Origin: DATKZH01 sp964475955
Lineage (GTDB): Bacteria > Planctomycetota > Planctomycetia > Pirellulales > Thermoguttaceae
Length of the DNA: 55,323 bases
Direction: 5' to 3'
NCBI GenBank assembly: GCA_964475955.1
Contig: CAYYZY010000028.1
Span: 1-55,323 of the forward strand
Part shown: piece after piece, positions 1-8,773 of the stretch
Numbering within the stretch: position 1 is the stretch's first letter
Layout of the letters: every line of letters starts with the position of its first letter
Notes under the pieces: model-generated
What the model was told of the DNA's origin: nothing
The model's input: the letters and a program-made list of their open reading frames with translations, nothing else
Databases searched by the model: none
Made by a program: the position numbers and the translations under genes

Positions 1-232
1 CCGCCCAAGAATTCTTAGAGAAAACCAATTCCGCTTCACTTCTGCGGAACTTGGGTTAATCGCCAGGCTCTCTGTCCTGCCGCCCGGCCCCCCCCCGCCG
101 TTCGCGGCCCTGCGTGACAACCAATCTGAGACGCTGTAGAATGATCTTATCTGGTGCGCAAGGAGCACAGTCTCCTGCGCCAATAGGAGAACGTGGGCCG
201 TCTCGGGTAGTCAACCAGTCGGAGCCAGAAAC

Positions 233-1450
233 ATGCAGCATGCGGAAAATGAACGCAGTAATGCGAGGGCGGATCTGGCTCAACGCCGAGCGGCTCTCGA
301 AATGGAGAAGCTGGAGATTGAGGTAAAGCGTTTGCGGCACCCCATCCCTGCTGGGCTCAGAGAGGTCGCATGGAAGGACATTGCGGCAATTATCGTTGCG
401 GTCATCGGAATCGCCCTGGCTTGGTCCACTGGTTTGTTCAACGCTCGGCGTGAACGACTCGCCGCCGCAACTGACCGATTGCAGATTGAGAAGGAGGCAC
501 TTGAGAGAGGTAATGCAGAACTCGCGGAGACAAGGGCCGCTCTCAACGCAGAGAACGCTCGGCTGAGACAACGTAAAGAGGAACTTGAGAACCAGGTGAA
601 CGTCTATGAAGAGGAACGGGTCGCGCTCAAGAGCATCATGGAGTGCGGGAAAAGGCGCGACAACATGATTACGCAAGTGGCTTTTAGCTCCGGCATTGAG
701 GAACTCGAAATAACCGTGCAACCGTTCGTCTTCTGGCCAATAGTGACAGGGAGGGAGGAGCCGGAACCTACCCCGCGAATCGGCGAACTGCTCAGATTGA
801 TGCAGGACATCCCGCGGCTCACTTCCCTCAGAATAATGGGGTTCGCGCTAACGGAAGAGGACTCCGACACGCTTGGAAGACTGGACCATCTACAACGGCT
901 GTCGCTCCATTGGTGTACGGTACCCGATGACGTCCTCGCATGTCTCCCATCGCAACTCAGCAGTTTATCGCTTGCGCACTGCGACCTGTCTGACAAACGG
1001 GTAGCTCTCATACCTCAACTCAGCGAACTTCGCGAACTTCAAATCCTCGGGGATAAGAACATCCGTGTGCCGCGCGCCCTTTGCCGCCTCTCATCGCTGG
1101 AATCCCTGAATTTGGCGGGAACGTCCTTCGACGACGAGGGCATTTCAAGTCTCACGCCGATGAACGCGAGCTTACGGAATCTAGTGCTGAATGAAACAGG
1201 TGTGTCTGATGAGGCCGTGGACTGCCTCAACGAGTTCGGGGCGCTGAAGTCTCTCTCCATTCGCGACACCAAGATCTCAGCACTGGGATTGTCAAAACTG
1301 GACTTGGACTTTCTCGGGCTTATTTACGTAAGCAGGGCAGTCCTGTCGGAGGATGTAGTGGAGGTGATGAGGCGCAAGATGCCCGGTTTGATCGTTGAGA
1401 AGTTGCCGCGCGACGTTCCGGCACCGCCTCTGCCTCGGTTCTACTGGTAG
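233..1450 (+). CDS. Membrane-anchored coiled-coil leucine-rich-repeat protein
   Basis: This 405-residue protein has a charged helical N-terminus (about 1-40), one membrane segment at about 50-68, a heptad-like coiled coil rich in Glu, Arg and Leu at about 71-140, and leucine-rich repeats from about 190 to 380. Repeat cores such as LESLNLAGTSFDDEGISSL and LKSLSIRDTKIS are of the ribonuclease-inhibitor/cysteine-containing type. No enzymatic domain is visible. The ATG at 233 has GGAG seven bases upstream. The likely topology is a single-pass anchor, with the coiled coil separating the membrane from an LRR binding domain; the partner is unknown. GC content is visibly lower than in all genes to the right, which suggests a different origin. 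The gene's own upstream region holds nothing I recognise. Confidence 0.8.
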   Translation: MQHAENERSNARADLAQRRAALEMEKLEIEVKRLRHPIPAGLREVAWKDIAAIIVAVIGIALAWSTGLFNARRERLAAATDRLQIEKEALERGNAELAETRAALNAENARLRQRKEELENQVNVYEEERVALKSIMECGKRRDNMITQVAFSSGIEELEITVQPFVFWPIVTGREEPEPTPRIGELLRLMQDIPRLTSLRIMGFALTEEDSDTLGRLDHLQRLSLHWCTVPDDVLACLPSQLSSLSLAHCDLSDKRVALIPQLSELRELQILGDKNIRVPRALCRLSSLESLNLAGTSFDDEGISSLTPMNASLRNLVLNETGVSDEAVDCLNEFGALKSLSIRDTKISALGLSKLDLDFLGLIYVSRAVLSEDVVEVMRRKMPGLIVEKLPRDVPAPPLPRFYW

Positions 1451-1652
1451 CGACTCACGGCGCCGGGAGGAGAAGGGCACGGCTGCGATCGGCGATCCCA
1501 GCGGAGGGCAAACGAATCGAGCTCGGCCGGCGGATTCGCTGGGTGAGGCTTCCGCTGGCCGACCCCCGCGCGGGAGAGGCTCACGCCCAAGCCGTGCCGG
1601 GCGCCAACGCGTTAAGCGCGTGGGCGCAAGCACGCATCCTACGGGCGGCGGG
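1451..1652. other. Intergenic spacer with partial hairpin-repeat copy
   Basis: This 202-bp gap separates two convergent genes. I see no gene in it. Its right end (1618-1643) resembles one arm of the hairpin repeat at 33313-33380: both contain GCAAGCACGC followed by a CCTAC end. Confidence 0.5.
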
Positions 1653-2696
1653 CTACGACTTCGCGGCGTCGTTCATGGGGAGTTCCTCGCCGCCTTCGGC
1701 CACGTTCTCGGCGGTGAAGACGCGGGAGCCGAGCGTGATCTTCTTGGGGACTTCTTCGCCCCGGAGGATCTTCAAGGCGACGTCGATCGCCTCGGCCCCG
1801 CCGGTGGGATACTGGAAGGTGGCGTCGAGGACGCCCTGCTTCACGTAGGCGACACCCTCCTGGGGCAAAGCATCGATGCCGACGAAGAGCATCTCGTCCT
1901 CCCGGCCGGCGGCCTTCGCCGCCAGGTAGGCGCCGTGCGCGCCGGGATCGTTGTGGGCGTAGACGGCGTCGATCTCGTCGAACCGGGCCAGGGCCGACTC
2001 CATCTCCCTTCGGGCGTTGGGCTCGAGCCACTTCATGTCGGCCTCGAAGATCACCTCGATGCCGGTTCCCTCGATCGCTTGGCGGAACCCGGAGTGCCGG
2101 TCCTGGCCCGGCGTGGAGGTCATCAGGCCCTTCAACTCCACGACCTTCCTCTTGCCGGCGAGCTTGCCGGCGATCCACTTGCCGGCGGCGTGGCCGATCC
2201 GGACGTTGTCGGCACCGATGAAGCAGGTGTACTTGTCGCCCAGCACGGCCCGGTCGAGCACGATCACCGGGATGCCGGCGTCCATCGCCTTGGCCACGGG
2301 TTCGGTGAGCGGGGCGGCTTCTTTCGGGCTGATGATGATCAGGTCGACGCCGGCCGTGACGAACTCCTCCACGTGCGATCGCTGCCGGAGCGTGTCGTTC
2401 TGGGCGTCCTGGAAGATGACCTCGAGCCGACCGGCGTGCTGCCGGGCGGCCTTTTCCACGTCGGCGTTCATCTGCACGCGCCACGGCTCGCCCAGGTTGC
2501 ACTGGCTCATGCCGATGGTCCAGGGCCCTTGCGGCGCGTCGGCGTCCTGCCCGACGGGGTCGGCAGCGCCCTCGCCCGCCGCGCCCGGCGCCGCTCCGCC
2601 CGGCGGCGATTGCTCGCCCGGCTTGTAGCAGCCGACTACGAACAGAACGGTCACGGCGACGATCAACTTGTTGCCGTGCGTGCGAACGTTTCTCAC
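1653..2696 (-). CDS. Sugar ABC transporter substrate-binding lipoprotein (RbsB-like)
   Basis: This 347-residue periplasmic-binding protein belongs to the ribose/galactose-binding family (Peripla_BP_4). It starts at a GTG preceded by AAAGGAG. A lipoprotein signal ends in the lipobox VVGC with Cys23 as the lipid anchor, followed by a Pro/Gly/Ala-rich tether. Family features are visible: the first lobe begins IGMSQCNLGEPWRVQ, then VDLIIISPKEA, IPVIVLDR, the hinge region FIGADNVRIGHAAGKW, and AVYAHNDPGAHGAYLAAK. It is the last gene of a three-gene importer operon, 34 bp after the permease gene. It would capture a monosaccharide or small sugar outside the membrane. The exact sugar cannot be read from the sequence. 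Confidence 0.93.
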   Translation of the reverse strand: MRNVRTHGNKLIVAVTVLFVVGCYKPGEQSPPGGAAPGAAGEGAADPVGQDADAPQGPWTIGMSQCNLGEPWRVQMNADVEKAARQHAGRLEVIFQDAQNDTLRQRSHVEEFVTAGVDLIIISPKEAAPLTEPVAKAMDAGIPVIVLDRAVLGDKYTCFIGADNVRIGHAAGKWIAGKLAGKRKVVELKGLMTSTPGQDRHSGFRQAIEGTGIEVIFEADMKWLEPNARREMESALARFDEIDAVYAHNDPGAHGAYLAAKAAGREDEMLFVGIDALPQEGVAYVKQGVLDATFQYPTGGAEAIDVALKILRGEEVPKKITLGSRVFTAENVAEGGEELPMNDAAKS

Positions 2697-2730
2697 GGGC
2701 TTGCTCCTTTGGGCGAGGGGATGCGGGCGT

Positions 2731-4032
2731 TCAATCGCGGCGGCGCGGCTGCGTGAGCACGGCCGCGACGATAATGATTCCGGTGAGCATCAGTCGCCGC
2801 GACTCGGGCACGGCGTTGATGCTGAGGATTTTTTCCAGGTACCCGATGGTCAGCGTACCGATGAGCGTCAGGCCGATGCCGCCCCGTCCGCCCATCAGGT
2901 TCGTCCCGCCGATGACCACGATGGCGATCGCGTTGAGTTCGTAGCCCCAACCCGCCTCGGGGTCGCCCTGCTGGTCCTGGGCGGCGTAGCAGATGCCGGC
3001 GACGGCGGCCATCAGCCCGCTGGCCACGTAGGCGAGGGTCTTCGAGTAGCCGACGCTCACGCCCGAAAGCCGCGCCGCCTCCTCGTTTCCGCCGATCGCG
3101 TACAGCTCGCGCCCCCAGCGATGCCGGGCGAGTGCGACCCAGGTCACGGCCACGCACGCCAGGAAGATCAGGGTGACGACCGAGACCTTGTCCTGGAGCC
3201 ACGGCGGCACGGAGATCACGTCGGGAAGAAGCCACTCCAGCCACCGCGGAGGGTCGATCTTCTCGGGAAACACCCAGTAGTCGATCGCCCTGAACACCTT
3301 CGGCAGGTCGACGTAGAGAAACGTGCCGTCGGGGTTCTGCACCGCCGTGGAGATCTTCATCCCGCCGCTGATCTCTTTGGCCAGCCCCCGGGCGAAAACC
3401 ATCATGGCCAGCGTGGCGATGAACGGCTGGATTCGGAAGCGGGCGGCGAGCGTCCCCGAAACGCCGCCGCAGGCCGCCCCGATCGCCAGACAGAAGGGCA
3501 GCGCCAGCCAGCCCGACCATCCCCAGTAGATCGTGGCCAGCGAACAGCAGACGGCCGACAGCGCCAGCACGCTTCCCACCGCGAGGTCGATGCCCCCGGT
3601 GATGATTACCAGGGTCATGCCGCAGGCGAGGATGCCGAACACCGAGGCCTGGCGCAGCCCGTCGCGGTGCGTGCTGATCTTGTAGAAGGCGCCGTCGGCG
3701 TCGAACAGGACGCCTAGAAACAGGATCAGCGCCAGGGCCACCAGCGCGCGGAACGCCGGGCTGGCCAGCGTGCGCACCACCGGGCCCTGGCGCAGCTTCA
3801 ACTGCTGAAGCGAACCCAAGACCATGAACACCCCGACGACGCCGACTACGTACCAGGCGAGCAGCACGTAGCGGTAGGCCGCCTCGCGGGCGACCGCCGC
3901 GCCGCAAATCCGGCAGGCGCCCACGGCGCCGTCGAGGAGGAATAGGGGCACGCCCCCGAAGCGGGAGACCAGCGCCAGGGTGATACCGACCAGCATCACC
4001 GCGAGTCCGACGACGAGCCCTGGTCGCTTCAC
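2731..4032 (-). CDS. Sugar ABC transporter permease (RbsC-like)
   Basis: This 433-residue integral membrane protein belongs to the BPD_transp_2 family and forms the channel of the importer. The diagnostic family stretch CGMTLVIITGGIDLAVGSV is present, as is the coupling-loop region GRELYAIGGNEEAARLSGV that contacts the ATPase. It starts at GTG with GGAAGGGG upstream. It is about 110 residues longer than a typical RbsC. There is an N-terminal extension of about 95 residues with two or three extra hydrophobic segments, and an insertion near residues 228-290 containing a Trp/Pro-rich stretch. It lies 27 bp after the ATPase gene and 34 bp before the binding-protein gene. Confidence 0.92.
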   Translation of the reverse strand: MKRPGLVVGLAVMLVGITLALVSRFGGVPLFLLDGAVGACRICGAAVAREAAYRYVLLAWYVVGVVGVFMVLGSLQQLKLRQGPVVRTLASPAFRALVALALILFLGVLFDADGAFYKISTHRDGLRQASVFGILACGMTLVIITGGIDLAVGSVLALSAVCCSLATIYWGWSGWLALPFCLAIGAACGGVSGTLAARFRIQPFIATLAMMVFARGLAKEISGGMKISTAVQNPDGTFLYVDLPKVFRAIDYWVFPEKIDPPRWLEWLLPDVISVPPWLQDKVSVVTLIFLACVAVTWVALARHRWGRELYAIGGNEEAARLSGVSVGYSKTLAYVASGLMAAVAGICYAAQDQQGDPEAGWGYELNAIAIVVIGGTNLMGGRGGIGLTLIGTLTIGYLEKILSINAVPESRRLMLTGIIIVAAVLTQPRRRD

Positions 4033-4059
4033 GAGGGTTCCCCTTCCACCGCCTGAGCA

Positions 4060-5604
4060 TCAGGCAACGACGCGCTTCCCCATGGCCGCCTCGAGCACCC
4101 GTTCGGGCGAGGCCTCCCGGCGGTCGAACTCGGCCGTCACGCGGCCCCGGTGCATGACGAGGATCCGGTCGCTCATGGCCAGCAGTTCCGGCATCTCGGA
4201 AGTTATCAAGATAATCGCGATCCCCCGCGAAGTCCACTCGTCCATCAACTGGTAGATCTCCTGCTTGGCGCCCACGTCGACGCCCCGGGTGGGCTCGTCC
4301 AGAAGGAACAACTGCGGGTCGGTGGCCAGCCACTTGGCGAGGGCCACCTTCTGCTGGTTGCCGCCCGAAAGCGTGCCGACCTCCATCTCCAGCGACGCCG
4401 CACGCAGCTTGAGCGCCTCAGCCAGCGCGGCGGTCGTCTCGCGCTCGCGGTTGGGGTTGCGCCAGCCGCGGGGGGCCAGGCGGCGCAGCGCGGCCAGCGT
4501 GGCGTTGGCCACTACGGAGGTCGAAAGCACCAGGCCCGTCGCCTTGCGGTCGTTGGTCAACAGGGCCACGCCGCGGTCGATCGCCTGGCGCGGCCGCGTG
4601 AAGCGGACGGGCGCGCCGTCGAGCCACACGCGGCCTCGTGCGCGCTTCCCCAACGCACCGAAGAGGCCGAGGAGGAGCTCGCTGGCGCCGGAGCCCTGGA
4701 GCCCGCCGATCCCCAGGATCTCGCCCGCGTCGACGGAGAAGCCGACATCGTCGACGGGCCGCTTCGCCCCTCGGCCGCCGCCTTCGACCGAGAACTGCTC
4801 CACGCGAAGCCGCTCAGCGGGAGAGCCGCGTCCGCCTTGTCGTTCGGGGAATTGGCGGTCGACTTCGCGGCCCACCATCCAGCGCACGAGCTCCTGCGGC
4901 GGCAGCTCCGAGGCCGGGGCCGAGCCGACCAGCCGGCCGTCGCGCAGCACCGTGATGCGGTCGGCGATCCGCTCGATCTCCTCCATCTTGTGCGTGATGT
5001 AGACGATGCCGCACCCGCGCGACTTCAGCTCGTCGACCAGCGCGAACAGGCGCTCCACCTCGGGGGCGCTTAAGGCGCTGGTCGGCTCGTCCATGACGAT
5101 CACCCGGGCGTCATACGAAAGCGCCTTGGCGATCTCGATGAGCTGCTGCGTGCCGATGGGGAAATCCTCGACGTTCCGCTCGACGTCGACTTCCATGCCC
5201 AAGTCGGCCAGGAGCCGCCGCGCTTCGGCGGCTTGCGCCCGATCGTCGACCAATCCGGCCGTGCCCGTGCGGGGTCGGCCGAGGAAGATGTTGTCGGCCA
5301 CGCTCATCGATGGCACCAGCGACAGCTCCTGGTAGATCACCGCCACGCCCAGCGCGTTGGCCGCCAGCGGCGACTCGGGGCGGACCGTGCGCCCGGCGAT
5401 CTCGATCGTGCCGGCGTAATCCGGGTAGACGCCCGCCAGCACCTTGATCAGCGTGCTCTTGCCCGCCCCGTTCTCCCCGGCCAGCACGTGGACTTCGCCG
5501 GCGCGGATCTCCAGGTCGACGTCGTAGAGCACCTGCACCGGGCCGAAGCGCTTGTTCACGCCGGTCATCCGCACCAACCGCCGGCCGTCGACCGCCTTCG
5601 ACAC
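4060..5604 (-). CDS. Sugar ABC transporter ATP-binding protein (RbsA-like, two ATPase domains)
   Basis: This protein of about 514 residues carries two fused ABC ATPase domains, as in RbsA/MglA. The first domain has Walker A GENGAGKST at about 43-51 and Walker B VIVMDEPTSAL. The second has a degenerate P-loop (GLQGSGASE), the signature LSGGNQQKVALAKWL and Walker B LFLLDEPTRGVD. This split, with one strong and one weak site, is normal for the family. The open frame extends to 5748, but its first 47 codons translate the dispersed hairpin repeat at 5684-5704. I therefore place the start at GTG 5604 (or TTG 5607), about 7 bases after AGAGGGG. It is the first gene of the importer operon and powers uptake of an unknown sugar. 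Confidence 0.92.
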   Translation of the reverse strand: MSKAVDGRRLVRMTGVNKRFGPVQVLYDVDLEIRAGEVHVLAGENGAGKSTLIKVLAGVYPDYAGTIEIAGRTVRPESPLAANALGVAVIYQELSLVPSMSVADNIFLGRPRTGTAGLVDDRAQAAEARRLLADLGMEVDVERNVEDFPIGTQQLIEIAKALSYDARVIVMDEPTSALSAPEVERLFALVDELKSRGCGIVYITHKMEEIERIADRITVLRDGRLVGSAPASELPPQELVRWMVGREVDRQFPERQGGRGSPAERLRVEQFSVEGGGRGAKRPVDDVGFSVDAGEILGIGGLQGSGASELLLGLFGALGKRARGRVWLDGAPVRFTRPRQAIDRGVALLTNDRKATGLVLSTSVVANATLAALRRLAPRGWRNPNRERETTAALAEALKLRAASLEMEVGTLSGGNQQKVALAKWLATDPQLFLLDEPTRGVDVGAKQEIYQLMDEWTSRGIAIILITSEMPELLAMSDRILVMHRGRVTAEFDRREASPERVLEAAMGKRVVA

Positions 5605-5683
5605 CAAAGCGTTCCCCTCTGCGCACTGCCATTCTCTCGTTCCCAGGATCCCCCTGTGAACGTCCCAACGCGACGACCCCTCA

Positions 5684-5704
5684 TTCCCAGGCTCCGCCTG
5701 GGAA
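5684..5704. repeat. Short perfect hairpin repeat (TTCCCAGGC type)
   Basis: A 9-bp perfect stem TTCCCAGGC/GCCTGGGAA encloses a 3-base loop. An imperfect relative lies at about 5639-5662, and the same palindrome recurs inverted at 52353-52373. The repeat lies in the upstream region of the ABC ATPase gene and artificially extends its open frame. Confidence 0.8.
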
Positions 5705-5847
5705 CGCACCAACGCGAGGCTCCGCCTCGCCTTCGCCACCCCGCACAACGCGACTCCCGCCAGCCCTCCTGCACCTCGCGCAGAGCCCGGGAGGCGATGC
5801 CGTCATCATAACCGGCTGCGCCGCCTGGGGAAAGCTTCCCCGGGGGC

Positions 5848-5877
5848 TTGACAAACGGCCGGGGTACGCGTGAGGAT
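5848..5877 (+). promoter_or_regulatory. Weak candidate promoter upstream of the small membrane protein gene
   Basis: A perfect -35 hexamer TTGACA occurs at 5848-5853, 60 bp before the ATG. The best -10 partner at standard spacing is only GAGGAT (18-base spacer, 3/6 match). The placement is plausible but the -10 is poor. Confidence 0.25.
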
Positions 5878-5913
5878 AGCGTTTAGCCTTTTGGCCATTT
5901 CCGGGAGGGAAGC

Positions 5914-6342
5914 ATGTCCCGCCAGACGGAGCGCGAGTCCGTCGCCGACGAGCGACGGGCCTGGCCGCTGCCGGTCTTCGTGCGCGCGGCCATCTACGCC
6001 GGCTGTTGGGCGCCTCTGTTCGTGCTGATGACGTTCTTTGTGCCCCGGTTCAGCGAGCTCTTCGCCAGACTGGAGGCGAGGGGGGAACTGCCTGGCATCA
6101 CGGCATGGCTGATCTGGTTCGGCGAAGTGAACGAACGGACCCTCTATGCTCCGTGTCTGCTCTTCCTCATCCTGGTGGTGGCGGTCGACGCGGCTGTCGC
6201 CCGGTCCTGGCAGCGCTCACGACGAGGTCGCCTGTTGTACTGGCTGTGGTTCGGCGCCGTGATTGTGATGGGCTACGTGATGCTCAATCTGGCGGCCGTC
6301 GCCCTCGTGCTGCCGGTGTTCATGATGAGCGCGACCTTGTGA
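5914..6342 (+). CDS. Small three-helix membrane protein with a GspF-like N-terminal motif
   Basis: This 142-residue membrane protein has hydrophobic segments at about 24-44, 80-98 and 108-138. The stretch after the first helix, FVPRFSELFARLEARGELPG, resembles the periplasmic-side motif of the type II secretion/type IV pilus F family, where a VPKF…F…LP pattern precedes a helix. The cytoplasmic four-helix GspF domain is absent and no other pilus gene is nearby. It may be a free-standing GspF-derived membrane module; I do not know its function. The start ATG is preceded by GGGAGGGAAGC, a strong ribosome binding site. It lies between the divergent importer operon and the GH2 gene. Confidence 0.75.
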   Translation: MSRQTERESVADERRAWPLPVFVRAAIYAGCWAPLFVLMTFFVPRFSELFARLEARGELPGITAWLIWFGEVNERTLYAPCLLFLILVVAVDAAVARSWQRSRRGRLLYWLWFGAVIVMGYVMLNLAAVALVLPVFMMSATL

Positions 6343-6381
6343 CGGGCGGACCGGGGCCGCGACGCCGCCTCTCCTCCACGC

Positions 6382-6411
6382 TTGACAACGGACGTCCCTC
6401 CGGGCGAAGAT
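6382..6411 (+). promoter_or_regulatory. Candidate promoter for the GH2 gene
   Basis: TTGACA at 6382-6387 is followed after 18 bases by GAAGAT at 6406-6411. This would give a leader of about 45 nt before the GH2 start at 6464. The -35 is perfect but the -10 is weak. Confidence 0.3.
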
Positions 6412-6463
6412 TGTCGGCGAAATACGGCGATTCCGTCGACACCCCCATTGAAAGGACGCCGCC

Positions 6464-8722
6464 ATGCGAACCCTGGCTGCCCTCGTCGTCCTCGCGTCCG
6501 GCTTCCTCGCGGCTCCCGGTCGCGCGGAGGATTGGAAACCGGCCGACGGCCCCCTGTTCACCCGTTGGGCCAAGCAGATTTCGCCGGAAAACGCCCATCC
6601 CGAGTACCCTCGGCCGCAGATGGTCCGCCAGGCGTGGCAGAACCTCAACGGGCTCTGGGACTACGCGATCGTGCCCAAGGATCGAGAGGAGGTCGCCGAC
6701 TTCCAGGGCCGGATCCTGGTGCCGTTCGCGGCCGAGTCGGCCCTGTCGGGCGTGATGAAGCCGGTGGGGCCCGAGAACCGGCTCTGGTACCGCCGCACGT
6801 TCCGGGTGCCCGACGACTGGGCCGGCCAGCGCGTGCTCTTGCACTTTGAGGGCGTCGACTGGGAGACGACCGTGTCGGTCAACGGCCGCGAGGTGGGAAC
6901 GCACCGCGGCGGCTACGACCCGTTCACGTTCGACGTCACCAAGGCCCTGCGCGAGTCGGGCGAGCAGGAGATCGTCGTCTCCGTGTGGGACCCGGTCGAC
7001 CAGGGCACCCAGCCCCGCGGCAAGCAGGTGCTCGACCCGCGAGGGATCTGGTACACGTCGGTCACCGGCATCTGGCGCACGGTGTGGCTCGAACCGGTGC
7101 CCGAGGCCTCGATCGCGGCGCTTCGGATGGTGCCCGACGTCGACGCGGGCGTGCTGCGCCTCCAGGTCGAAACGAGCGGCGCCCAGGGCAGCGAGACCCT
7201 TCACGCCAAGGCGAGCGACGGCAAGCAACCGAGGGCGACGGCCGAGGGCCCGGTCGGAAAGACGCTCGCGATCGCGCTCGACAACCCCCGGCTCTGGTGG
7301 CCCCGGTCGCCGTTCCTGTACGACCTGCACGTCGCCCTGGTGCGCGACGGCGAGGTGGTCGACGAGGTGCAAAGCTACTTCGGCATGCGCAAGATCGGCC
7401 TGGGGAAGGATGACGAGGGCATCGTCCGCATGATGCTCAACGGCGAGTTCATCTTCCAGTACGGGCCCCTGGACCAGGGCTGGTGGCCCGACGGCCTCTA
7501 CACGGCCCCCACCGACGAGGCCCTGCGCTACGATCTCGAAGTGCTCAAGGACGTCGGCTGCAACATGCTCCGCAAACACGTGAAGATCGAGCCGCGCCGC
7601 CTCTACTACTGGTGCGACAAGCTGGGGCTCATGGTCTGGCAGGACATGCCCAACGGCGACCGGCACGTGGGCCGCAAGGGGGAAGACATCGAGCGCACGC
7701 CCGAGTCGGCCGCGCAGTTCGAGCTCGAGCTGAAACGCATGATCGATACGCTCGGCAACCATCCCTCGATCATCATGTGGGTGCCCTTCAACGAAGGTTG
7801 GGGGCAGTACGACACAGCCCGGATCGTCGACCTCGTCAAAAGACAGGATCCCAGCCGGCTGGTCAACCAGGCCAGCGGCTGGGCCGACCGCGGGGTGGGC
7901 GATATCCTGGATATCCACCGCTATCCCGGCCCCGCCGCGCCCGAGCCGCAGCCGGACCGGGCGATCGTGCTCGGTGAGTTCGGCGGCCTCGGCCTGCCCC
8001 TTCCGGGCCATCTTTGGAAGGAAGAGGGGGCCTGGGGTTATCGCGGCTTCAAGACCCGGGAGGAGTTGAGCCGGGCGTATCTCAACCTGATGAGCCAACT
8101 CCGCCCCTTGGTGGCGGCGGGCCTCTCGGGCGCCGTCTACACGCAGACCAGCGACTGCGAGATCGAGGTGAACGGCCTTCTGACCTACGACCGGGCCGAG
8201 TTGAAGATCGACGCCGAGCGCCTCAACCTGGCCCATCGGCGCCTCTCGCTCCCGCCGCCGGAAACGACGACCCTCGTGCCCACTTCGCAGAACGAGCCGC
8301 AAACGTGGCGCTACACCACGACCGACCCCGGCCAGGGCTGGGCCAAGCCCGACTTCGACGACTCCGCGTGGAAGAGGGGCCCCGGCGGTTTCGGCCGAGA
8401 GGGCACGCCGGGCGCGGTCGTCCGCACGGAGTGGCACAGCGACGACATCTGGCTGCGACGCACGTTCGAGTACGACGACCGGCCGCTCGTGCAGCTCCAA
8501 CTCGAGATGCACCACGACGAGGACGCCCAGGTCCACCTCAACGGCCGGCGCGTGGCCGACACTTCGGGTTACACCACCGACTACGTGATCATCCCGCTCG
8601 ACGACGCCCGGGCCGCCCTCAAGCCCGGCCGGAACGTGCTGGCCGTCCACTGCCGCCAGACCACCGGCGGCCAGTACATCGACGTCGGCCTGGTCGACGT
8701 CAACGAGCGGCCGATCCCTTAA
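6464..8722 (+). CDS. Secreted glycoside hydrolase family 2 protein
   Basis: This 752-residue exported hydrolase has a Sec signal peptide (about 1-21, ending RAE). It then carries the GH2 jelly-roll sugar-binding domain (about 50-200, with GLWDYAIVPKD and WYRRTF), an Ig-like sandwich (about 205-310) and a TIM barrel (about 315-590). The proton donor is Glu444 in PFNEGWGQYD and the nucleophile is probably Glu505 in VLGEFGG. The last 150 residues form an extra galactose-binding-like sandwich (WAKPDFDDSAWKRGPGGFG … VHLNGRRV), which probably binds carbohydrate. Family members act on beta-galactosides, beta-glucuronides or beta-mannosides; the substrate here cannot be decided. It follows AAGGA. With the GH127 gene downstream and the importer behind it, it fits extracellular glycan breakdown. 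Confidence 0.93.
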   Translation: MRTLAALVVLASGFLAAPGRAEDWKPADGPLFTRWAKQISPENAHPEYPRPQMVRQAWQNLNGLWDYAIVPKDREEVADFQGRILVPFAAESALSGVMKPVGPENRLWYRRTFRVPDDWAGQRVLLHFEGVDWETTVSVNGREVGTHRGGYDPFTFDVTKALRESGEQEIVVSVWDPVDQGTQPRGKQVLDPRGIWYTSVTGIWRTVWLEPVPEASIAALRMVPDVDAGVLRLQVETSGAQGSETLHAKASDGKQPRATAEGPVGKTLAIALDNPRLWWPRSPFLYDLHVALVRDGEVVDEVQSYFGMRKIGLGKDDEGIVRMMLNGEFIFQYGPLDQGWWPDGLYTAPTDEALRYDLEVLKDVGCNMLRKHVKIEPRRLYYWCDKLGLMVWQDMPNGDRHVGRKGEDIERTPESAAQFELELKRMIDTLGNHPSIIMWVPFNEGWGQYDTARIVDLVKRQDPSRLVNQASGWADRGVGDILDIHRYPGPAAPEPQPDRAIVLGEFGGLGLPLPGHLWKEEGAWGYRGFKTREELSRAYLNLMSQLRPLVAAGLSGAVYTQTSDCEIEVNGLLTYDRAELKIDAERLNLAHRRLSLPPPETTTLVPTSQNEPQTWRYTTTDPGQGWAKPDFDDSAWKRGPGGFGREGTPGAVVRTEWHSDDIWLRRTFEYDDRPLVQLQLEMHHDEDAQVHLNGRRVADTSGYTTDYVIIPLDDARAALKPGRNVLAVHCRQTTGGQYIDVGLVDVNERPIP

Positions 8723-8773
8723 AAGCCACTCGTTCCCCGGCTCCGCCTGGGGGCGAGGTAATGGGGAACGCCG

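Noticed and set aside
4060..5604. Defective ATPase because the second P-loop is degenerate
   Set aside because: The altered second Walker A (GLQGSGASE) is normal in RbsA/MglA-type tandem ATPases.
5605..5748. 48-codon N-terminal extension of the ABC ATPase
   Set aside because: It contains the translated repeat (RSQAEPG) and lacks a ribosome binding site, while AGAGGGG precedes the start at 5604.
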